From positions 1 to 5,283 of the forward strand of contig DAHVYC010000035.1 in assembly GCA_027327845.1 (NCBI GenBank): a stretch of DNA of 5,283 nt, given 5' to 3'. A model generated the notes under the pieces. That model did not search any database, was not told where the DNA came from, and saw nothing but the letters and a program-made list of their open reading frames with translations. Source of the stretch: Candidatus Nomurabacteria bacterium. GTDB taxonomy: Bacteria; Patescibacteriota; Minisyncoccia; Phycocordibacterales; UBA9973. Positions within the stretch are counted from its first letter, which is position 1; each line of letters begins with the position of its first letter. The position numbers were made by a program, and so were the translations under genes. Below are positions 1 through 4,199 of this stretch, one piece after another.

Positions 1-531
1 GAAGGAGTTTATTTCCCGGATACTTATCTTATTCCTAAAAATGAATCTCCTCTTAAAACGGCAAACAGACTTATTTCAAATTTTAATGATAATTTCTCAC
101 AATACCTTCCTCAGTTTAAAAAGATAAACATGACCTGGACCAGAGGGCTCACCTTAGCTTCGATAGTGCAACGAGAAGCTGCCAATGATGCGGATATGCC
201 TCTTATCGCTGGTATCTTGCTTAATCGTCTGAATCAAAAGATGCCTCTCTCAGTGGATGCAACTCTCCAATATGCTAGGGGAAATAAAGGAAAAGGATAT
301 TGGGCGCCCATTACTCTCCAAGATAAGAAATTAAATTCTGCTTATAATACTTATAAAAAGGCAGGTCTTCCTCCGCACCCCATCTCCAATCCCGGACTGC
401 CGGCGATAGAAGCAGTGCTTAACCCGGAGAAAACCGACTGCCTGTATTATCTACACGATAAAGACAAAATTACTCACTGTGCTGTGACTTATGCCGAACA
501 CCAGGCAAATATAGAAAAATATCTAAAGTAA
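1..531 (+). CDS. mltG: Endolytic murein transglycosylase MltG (YceG-like), 3' part
   Basis: Reading frame 1 is open from the left edge to TAA at 529-531, giving 176 residues of the C-terminal catalytic domain; the N-terminal membrane anchor and LysM-like part lie outside the window. Seen: EGVYFPDTY at the edge, matching the family's 'EG.FPDTY' motif; LASIVQREA, whose Glu (residue 59 here, codon 175-177) lines up with catalytic E218 of E. coli MltG; then ILLNRL, MPLSVDATLQY, NTYKKAGLPPHPISNPG and a final LYYLHDKD strand. All are hallmarks of PF02618. An internal ATG at 130 is not the start, because conserved sequence precedes it. Known for the family: a membrane-anchored enzyme that cleaves nascent glycan strands and sets their length. 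The gene ends 14 nt before a REP-1 palindrome and the RAYT gene. The first Glu of the usual 'VEKE/VERE' is Gln here, but the catalytic one is kept. Confidence 0.95.
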   Translation, partial: EGVYFPDTYLIPKNESPLKTANRLISNFNDNFSQYLPQFKKINMTWTRGLTLASIVQREAANDADMPLIAGILLNRLNQKMPLSVDATLQYARGNKGKGYWAPITLQDKKLNSAYNTYKKAGLPPHPISNPGLPAIEAVLNPEKTDCLYYLHDKDKITHCAVTYAEHQANIEKYLK

Positions 532-545
532 TTATATTTGGACCC

Positions 546-570
546 CACTTGGACATCGGATGTCCAAGTG
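546..570 (+). repeat. REP-1 palindrome, copy 1 (left of the RAYT)
   Basis: Perfect inverted repeat with 11-bp arms CACTTGGACAT and ATGTCCAAGTG around a CGG loop. It fills most of the space between the mltG stop (531) and the RAYT start (584) and ends 13 nt before that ATG, so in RNA the hairpin could affect translation start. The 5' flank GACCCC also precedes the copy on the far side of the RAYT. No U-run follows, so it is not a typical intrinsic terminator. Confidence 0.93.
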
Positions 571-583
571 ATATGATTAAAGT

Positions 584-1219
584 ATGAGGAAACATCCGCC
601 TTTTGTAGTTGGTGAATATTACCATGTGTATAATCGTGGAACAGATAAAAGGAATATTTTTGTCGATGAAAGAGACTTACATCGTTTCTGGGAGAGCTTA
701 TTTGATTTCAATCAAACAGATCCGATAGGCAGTGTGTATGAGCTTTCTTTTGAAAAGAAATCTGGAAAAGTCAGTAAAAGAAAACCATTAGTGCAATTTA
801 TTGCTTATTGCATAAATCCAAACCATTTTCATTTTTTGGTTACCCCTCTCAAGGAAAGGGGGATTGAAAGGTTTATGCAAAGATTAGGGAATGGATACAC
901 AAAATATTTTAACAACAGACACAAGCGCAGCGGAGTGCTTTTTCAAGGCAAATTTAAATCAAGGTATGTCGACTCGAATGAATATCTGCTTCATTTGAGT
1001 GCTTATATCAACGCAAATGACAAACTTGGACATCGGATGTCCAAGTTGAGTAAATCGGGCATGAAAGAATTTTCTGGAGAGATATTGGGTAAAAAACTTT
1101 GCAATACAGAAATAATTTTAGATCAGTTTGAAAACAAAAAAGATTATAAAGATTTTGTCAGTTCTTCTTTTGAAGATATAGTTTTAAGAAAAGAAATGTT
1201 AAAAGAATTGGAAAATTAA
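584..1219 (+). CDS. REP-associated tyrosine transposase (RAYT, HUH/Y1 family)
   Basis: A 211-residue protein of the TnpA_REP/IS200-like Y1 transposase family. Seen: an N-terminal EYYHVYNRGTDKRNIF; the metal-binding HUH motif as H81-F-H83 in NPNHFHFLV; the helix MQRLGNGYTKYFN; RSGVLFQGKFKSRYVDSNEYL; and SAYINAN, whose Tyr141 lines up with catalytic Y115 of the E. coli RAYT (YIYINP). Known for the family: single-strand cleavage and joining at REP hairpins. The ATG at 584 is the only sensible start; no Shine-Dalgarno site is visible. The gene is flanked by REP-1 copies (546-570, 1231-1255) and carries a third one in frame at residues 147-155 (KLGHRMSKL), six residues after Tyr141. The C-terminal part (TEIILDQFENKKDYKDFVSSS) resembles other CPR members. 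All catalytic residues are present, so activity is plausible; mobilisation of REP-1 is inferred. Confidence 0.93.
   Translation: MRKHPPFVVGEYYHVYNRGTDKRNIFVDERDLHRFWESLFDFNQTDPIGSVYELSFEKKSGKVSKRKPLVQFIAYCINPNHFHFLVTPLKERGIERFMQRLGNGYTKYFNNRHKRSGVLFQGKFKSRYVDSNEYLLHLSAYINANDKLGHRMSKLSKSGMKEFSGEILGKKLCNTEIILDQFENKKDYKDFVSSSFEDIVLRKEMLKELEN
1023..1047 (+). repeat. REP-1 palindrome, copy 2 (inside the RAYT coding region)
   Basis: Same 11-bp-arm, CGG-loop palindrome, but the outermost base pair is A-T instead of C-G, so the stem stays perfect (AACTTGGACAT / ATGTCCAAGTT). It is read in the CTT-GGA-CAT-CGG-ATG frame and encodes LGHRMSK, in the segment right after the catalytic-tyrosine helix. The reading frame is unbroken on both sides. 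Confidence 0.93.
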
Positions 1220-1227
1220 CTGCCAGA

Positions 1228-1258
1228 CCCCACTTGGACATCCGATGTCCAAGTGGGG
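1228..1258 (+). repeat. REP-1 palindrome, copy 3, extended stem between convergent genes
   Basis: The 25-nt core is 1231-1255, with loop CCG, so it is in the opposite orientation to the other intact copies. Extra CCC before and GGG after lengthen the stem to 14 perfect base pairs (arms 1228-1241 and 1245-1258). It lies between the stop codons of the RAYT (1219) and the convergent surface-protein gene (1272). It could act as a bidirectional 3'-end hairpin that stabilises or ends both transcripts, but neither side has a U-run. The segment GACCCCACTTGGACATC (1226-1242) is identical to 541-557 on the other side of the RAYT. Confidence 0.93.
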
Positions 1259-1271
1259 GCGCGGAGAATAT

Positions 1272-2204
1272 TTATTTTCCGAAACCGAAAATAGAGTCTA
1301 CAAACTTTATAAAACCGGAATATAGGGCATTGTAAGCGCTACTTATTATATGTCCGGGAGATAAAGAGCTAAATGTGTTAATAAATTTATGAGCTATGAT
1401 ATAGGTCATTTCTTCTTTGATGGCGACCATTTGTCTAAAGAAATTCCCTATACCAGAAGCCAAAGAAGTAAATATGTTGTTTTTTACTTGAGCTATTTTT
1501 CCAAAAATATTATTTATCTTCACTTGGACATCGGATGTCCAAGTGAAAATAGAAGCCAGTATATTATTTAACTTTATTTTAATATTAGATGTCCAGGCAG
1601 GAGATATTGATGGTTTTATGGTAGTTTTTGCTTCTGTAGTTTGATTGGCAGGTGCGGGTGCAGGCGAAGCGGGTTTTTCTGCTGCTAGAGTATTCCAAAC
1701 TGTGCGGACGCAGGAAGCGGGATCGGCACAATCAAATTTTATCCATCCGCCGTAAGGACCGGAAGCCCAAGCCCAACCGCTCCATTCTCCTGTCTTCGGA
1801 TCTATGACTACTTTTTGTCCGGTTACAGAAAAATTTATAGCTCCAGAATTTTCACTCCAAGCTGTGCCTTTCAATAATCCCGTCGCAGGATCGGCGAAGA
1901 AAACACCACCATAAGGAGGGTTGAAAGTAACCCAGCCGAGCTCATCTCCCCAGACTTTACCAGAGAGGCCCTTTTCGGTATCTACAACGAGAGGGAAATC
2001 ACTGGAGACTTTGAAATAAATAATTCCCGGTTTCGGATTGGAGCAAGTGACATCTTTGCAGACCTTTGCCTCATTCTCTAGAGGCAGAGTATCGACAGAT
2101 GCGGTCCGTGCATCGGCAATGTTTAGAAATACAAAAAATGAAGCAAAGATAAATATGCCTAAGGTGAATTTCAGTGTGTATTTATTTTTTATTTTTTTCT
2201 TCAT
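1272..2204 (-). CDS. Secreted surface protein with W/G (GWI.F-type) repeats
   Basis: The 310-residue product starts at the ATG at 2204: MKKKIKNK, then a hydrophobic stretch (residues 11-29) and ADA, a good signal peptide. The frame stays open upstream to a TTG inside REP-1 (2246), but that would put 14 non-signal residues (MDIRCPSGYPSTNK) in front, so ATG is preferred. Residues 80-157 hold three degenerate repeats: GKVWGDELGWVTF, GTAWSENSGAINF and GWAWASGPYGGWIKF, a module common in Parcubacteria exported proteins, of unknown function. Four Cys (49, 54, 158, 165) may form disulfides. A Pro/Ala linker (179-187) leads to a helical, amphipathic C-terminal region (200-310). Within it WTSNIKIKLNNILASIFT is followed by WTSDVQVKINNIFGKIAQ, an 18-residue tandem repeat whose second unit is encoded by an intact REP-1. 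No sorting signal is seen. The role is unknown; a cell-surface location is inferred from the signal peptide. Confidence 0.82.
   Translation of the reverse strand: MKKKIKNKYTLKFTLGIFIFASFFVFLNIADARTASVDTLPLENEAKVCKDVTCSNPKPGIIYFKVSSDFPLVVDTEKGLSGKVWGDELGWVTFNPPYGGVFFADPATGLLKGTAWSENSGAINFSVTGQKVVIDPKTGEWSGWAWASGPYGGWIKFDCADPASCVRTVWNTLAAEKPASPAPAPANQTTEAKTTIKPSISPAWTSNIKIKLNNILASIFTWTSDVQVKINNIFGKIAQVKNNIFTSLASGIGNFFRQMVAIKEEMTYIIAHKFINTFSSLSPGHIISSAYNALYSGFIKFVDSIFGFGK
1504..1599 (-). repeat. 54-bp tandem repeat containing an intact and a decayed REP-1
   Basis: Bases 1504-1545 and 1558-1599 align without gaps at 29 of 42 positions, 54 bp (18 codons) apart. The first unit ends with the intact REP-1 (1521-1545). 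The second ends with a decayed one (1575-1599) that keeps GATGTCCA but has lost most of the other arm. Most of the changes within the element are transitions (C to T, G to A). The encoded pair is WTSNIKIKLNN / WTSDVQVKINN. Either a REP-bearing segment was duplicated and one copy decayed, or two insertions of different age lie side by side. Confidence 0.7.
1521..1545 (-). repeat. REP-1 palindrome, copy 4 (in frame within the surface-protein gene)
   Basis: Perfect 25-nt REP-1; the loop is CGG on the plus strand. On the coding (minus) strand it is read as ACT-TGG-ACA-TCC-GAT-GTC-CAA-GTG and gives TWTSDVQV (residues 221-228). This frame differs from the one used in the RAYT. The coding frame continues undisturbed on both sides. 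Confidence 0.93.
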
Positions 2205-2249
2205 TTTATTTGTACTTGGATATCCACTTGGACATCGGATGTCCAAGTG
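2194..2249 (-). repeat. Duplicated start cassette, copy A (REP-1 + half-REP + leader + ATG)
   Basis: This 56-bp block matches 4139-4194 at 54 of 56 positions; the differences are at 2221 and 2225. Read on the minus strand it holds an intact REP-1 (2225-2249), a half-arm (2213-2224), the leader TACAAATAAA, the start ATG (2204) and the beginning of the Lys codons of the surface-protein gene. The match stops at the REP edge on one side and just after the third codon on the other. Confidence 0.88.
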
Positions 2250-2260
2250 TTGTCCAAGTG
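2213..2260. repeat. REP-1 copy 5 with half-arms on both sides
   Basis: The core palindrome is 2225-2249 (arms CACTTGGACAT / ATGTCCAAGTG). To its left lies TACTTGGATATC (2213-2224) and to its right TTGTCCAAGTG (2250-2260), which are one extra left arm and one extra right arm. The outer arms can pair with each other around the core, so a nested hairpin is possible. The four-helix gene's TAA (read on the minus strand from 2263 to 2261) directly abuts the outer right arm, and the next gene's ATG (2204) lies just beyond the outer left arm. Confidence 0.88.
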
Positions 2261-2722
2261 TTAATACTTAAATCCGCCGGCTCCCTTTTTCTCTTTTTCA
2301 TCGCCATATTGGTCCCGGAATCGTTTCCATGATTTTTCAAGATGAAACATTTTTGTGCGGTTTTCCGCATATCTTCCGATGAGATCCTCAATCAAATCTT
2401 GTTTCAATTTTGAGCCGTAAAGCCCTCTTACATGTTCAAGATATACGATCATTTTGTTTGATGCCGACATTGCTTTCTCTAAATATCCGACCCCAAGAGC
2501 AAAATCGGCAAAACGAAGCGAATGCGATTCTGCTACAAAAAGCGGTACAGCAAGCGAGCAATCCATAAGACGTTCCGCATAAGCATATTTTAATCTAATA
2601 AGAGCGGGTGCAATATTTTTTGATACCAGAACCGCGCACTCTATGGATTTTTGATAGACATCCAAATCGCGGAATGTTTTGACAGGTCTTTTGGGTGTAA
2701 ATGATTTTTTATAATAAGCCAT
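2261..2722 (-). CDS. Four-helix-bundle protein (Avd/S23-like)
   Basis: The 153-residue product starts at ATG 2722. Seen: TFRDLDVYQKSIE (residues 16-28), the family's usual first-helix 'F..L.vyq.a' signature; a second helix around RLMDCSLAVPLFVAESHSLRF (51-71), in the place where relatives carry 'Si..NIAEG'; LEKAMSASNKMIVYLEHVRGLYG (81-103); and a last helix DLIEDLIGRYAENRTKMFHLEKSWKRF (109-135). The tail is charged (DEKEKKGAGGFKY). No signal peptide or membrane segment, so probably cytoplasmic. Known for the family: small bundles resembling the product of the 23S rRNA intervening sequence and Avd, the accessory protein of diversity-generating retroelements; most stand-alone members have no known function. 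No reverse transcriptase or template/variable repeat lies nearby, so a DGR role is not supported here. It lies 92 nt downstream of the nuclease gene in the same direction and may be co-transcribed. Confidence 0.8.
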   Translation of the reverse strand: MAYYKKSFTPKRPVKTFRDLDVYQKSIECAVLVSKNIAPALIRLKYAYAERLMDCSLAVPLFVAESHSLRFADFALGVGYLEKAMSASNKMIVYLEHVRGLYGSKLKQDLIEDLIGRYAENRTKMFHLEKSWKRFRDQYGDEKEKKGAGGFKY

Positions 2723-2814
2723 AATTTTATTTTATCTTCTTGAATTTCCCTTATTGAGAGGACAATGTTCCCAAAAAGGAAAGCTTTAATAAAAACAATT
2801 TCGGCAGCGGGACG
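2723..2814. other. AT-rich gap between nuclease and four-helix genes
   Basis: This 92-nt spacer is the only complete gene junction in the window without a REP-1 palindrome. On the minus strand it is AT-rich close to the ATG at 2722 (AAGATAAAATAAAATT). I see no convincing -35/-10 pair, no Shine-Dalgarno site and no hairpin with a U-run. The only symmetric element is AAAGCTTT (2780-2787). Confidence 0.5.
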
Positions 2815-4149
2815 TCAAACAATCACAACCTTGCCGTTGTTTCCTCTCGGCACTTCGACATTAGTGCCATCCTTGAAATGCACAATACGCCTGCGCGGTT
2901 TCTTCGCCTTAGTTTGCAACTTTTTTACCACATGAAGAGGAAAGAACTGATAATAATCTTTTTCATCGAACCACGCGCAAGTAAACTCAAAAAGCCGCAG
3001 GCCGGTAAGGCGCGAAAGCGCCAAGGCATACCAAGTAAGCTGTTCAATCGGGTTTTCTCTGGCGGCATTCGGTTTGTAATCCATAATATGGACTTGACCA
3101 TTCCTTATCTGCACTAAATCAATGTGGCCAGTCAATAATTTCGGCAATTTTTCTTCTTGTTTTCTTCCTTTAAATTGTATAAGGCCATTATTGCTGACTT
3201 TAAATTTTAATACATTCTCCATATATTCTACATCTTCTTTTCTGATATAAACAGGCACTTCCGTGGCTACGGTGCAGGAATCGTTAGCTATAAAAAATCG
3301 CTGGAGCGCTTCATGTCGGGCTTTATTCTCAGAAACCGTCTGTAAGACAAATGCGGCCAGGTGATTCGCATAATTCGTTTTTGATTTGACAATCATATCG
3401 GCTGTGCTGAACTTGCTCCGCACGTCACTCATTCTCTCACCATCTTGAAAATACTGATGCGGTGTTTCTGAAGAAACCGCATCCAAATATTCTCTCAAAC
3501 GTCCAAGATTGCGGTTTCTGAATTCTGTGAGCATCAAGGTTGTTTTAGGGCGATGATAGCGGAAACGATAAAGTTGGCGATGCGCCATTGTCACCACCTC
3601 AATGGTATCTTGCGGTTTGCACATTTTGGTGGCATATGGGCGTATACGGCTATAGCGGCAAAGTTCGCTGTATTCTTCTATCCAGTTTGAAAGGGTCGCG
3701 GGAGTTGGGGCAACAAAATTCCTTGTATTAGTTCCAGATGGAATCGGTTTAACAACAGGCAAACTTGGTACGGGGGCGCCAAATTTCTTTTCAATTATTC
3801 TGCAAGTTTCTTCCAAGCTGAATCCCAAATTATAATAGCTCATACTATCAATTACCACGTTCAGCGGAAAATGCTTGCCTTTGACATCCTGGGCGGTGAA
3901 GGTGCGAGAGCATTCTTCATTTTTGCAAAGATATAACTGAACCGCTTGATATTGATTCTTGCGGGTACCGCGTTTTACAAAATTTTTGGATTGGCAGTAA
4001 GGACAGCATTCGGCGATACGAGATTCGCCAATTAAATATTTATTAGGATTTTCCATATCACGAGCTGGAGGGGTAAAAATAGCAGGACTTTCCCTGTTTT
4101 TCCGCTCCTGACCCGATATTCGTGATATATTTTTTGTATTTTTCTTCAT
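2815..4149 (-). CDS. PD-(D/E)XK (RecB/Cas4-type) nuclease with zinc ribbon and HTH
   Basis: From ATG 4149 the product has 444 residues and ends at TGA (2815-2817). In order: a zinc ribbon, C49-PY-C52 and C75-KNEE-C80, with YLCKNEECSRTF as in transposase N-termini; a helical segment FPLNVVIDSMSYYNLGFSLEETCRIIEKKFG (94-124) and TLSNWIEEY (152-160), resembling the HTH after such ribbons and split by a Pro-rich insert (125-150); a middle region I do not recognise (161-290); then a nuclease core with E297 (TEVPV), GHID344LV, MD357YK359 and Q370-LTWY, matching the E..GxxD..DxK..QxxxY pattern of RecB-type nucleases. The DDE catalytic domain expected after a transposase ribbon is not seen. It probably binds and cuts DNA; the substrate is unknown. 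Start uncertain: ATG 4056 (MENPNKYLIGES) would remove 31 poorly protein-like residues and is a serious alternative. The TTG at 4191, inside REP-1, is unlikely. Confidence 0.8.
   Translation of the reverse strand: MKKNTKNISRISGQERKNRESPAIFTPPARDMENPNKYLIGESRIAECCPYCQSKNFVKRGTRKNQYQAVQLYLCKNEECSRTFTAQDVKGKHFPLNVVIDSMSYYNLGFSLEETCRIIEKKFGAPVPSLPVVKPIPSGTNTRNFVAPTPATLSNWIEEYSELCRYSRIRPYATKMCKPQDTIEVVTMAHRQLYRFRYHRPKTTLMLTEFRNRNLGRLREYLDAVSSETPHQYFQDGERMSDVRSKFSTADMIVKSKTNYANHLAAFVLQTVSENKARHEALQRFFIANDSCTVATEVPVYIRKEDVEYMENVLKFKVSNNGLIQFKGRKQEEKLPKLLTGHIDLVQIRNGQVHIMDYKPNAARENPIEQLTWYALALSRLTGLRLFEFTCAWFDEKDYYQFFPLHVVKKLQTKAKKPRRRIVHFKDGTNVEVPRGNNGKVVIV
4055..4128. repeat. Spaced inverted repeat ATATCACGA / TCGTGATAT
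   Basis: A 9-bp perfect inverted repeat with arms at 4055-4063 and 4120-4128, 56 nt apart. It brackets the segment between the two possible ATG starts of the nuclease gene (4149 and 4056). If the gene starts at 4056, this is upstream control sequence and could hold an operator; if at 4149, it is coding. It may also be chance. Confidence 0.35.
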
Positions 4150-4194
4150 TTTATTTGTACTTGGACATCTACTTGGACATCGGATGTCCAAGTG
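4139..4194 (-). repeat. Duplicated start cassette, copy B (REP-1 + half-REP + leader + ATG)
   Basis: The match of 2194-2249. Read on the minus strand it holds REP-1 (4170-4194; the outermost base of the left arm is T instead of C), a half-arm TACTTGGACATC (4158-4169), the leader TACAAATAAA, ATG at 4149 and the next codons AAG-AAA. It joins the 3' end of the Thr/Pro-rich surface gene to the 5' end of the nuclease gene. The two genes that share this cassette have unrelated proteins. Confidence 0.88.
4158..4194. repeat. REP-1 copy 6 with one extra half-arm
   Basis: The core is 4170-4194 with a CGG loop; a further left arm lies directly beside it (4158-4169). The core begins five bases left of the TAA stop (4200-4202) of the surface protein to its right, so that gene ends essentially at the palindrome. 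Confidence 0.9.
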
Positions 4195-4199
4195 GTAAT

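Noticed and set aside
546..570. Intrinsic terminator for mltG
   Set aside because: The hairpin is strong but followed by ATATGATTAAAG rather than a U-run, and it belongs to a repeat family found inside genes too.
1389..1571. Small plus-strand open frame opposite the surface-protein gene
   Set aside because: No recognisable domain or ribosome site; it lies wholly antisense to a gene with a signal peptide and repeats. Those at 2038-2271 and 2878-3117 are rejected for the same reason.
2205..2246. TTG start inside REP-1 for the surface-protein gene
   Set aside because: It would put 14 residues encoded by the palindrome and leader before a clean signal peptide that starts with ATG at 2204. The same reasoning applies to TTG 4191 for the nuclease.
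2261..2722. Diversity-generating retroelement
   Set aside because: Only an Avd-like bundle is present; there is no reverse transcriptase and no adenine-biased template/variable repeat pair in the window.
4055..4128. Insertion-sequence ends made of ATATCACGA/TCGTGATAT
   Set aside because: The arms are only 9 bp and enclose 56 nt with no transposase; kept only as a weak inverted-repeat feature.
546..4194. CRISPR array, because 25-nt palindromic repeats recur
   Set aside because: Spacing is irregular (hundreds to thousands of bases), copies lie inside genes, and no cas genes are present.
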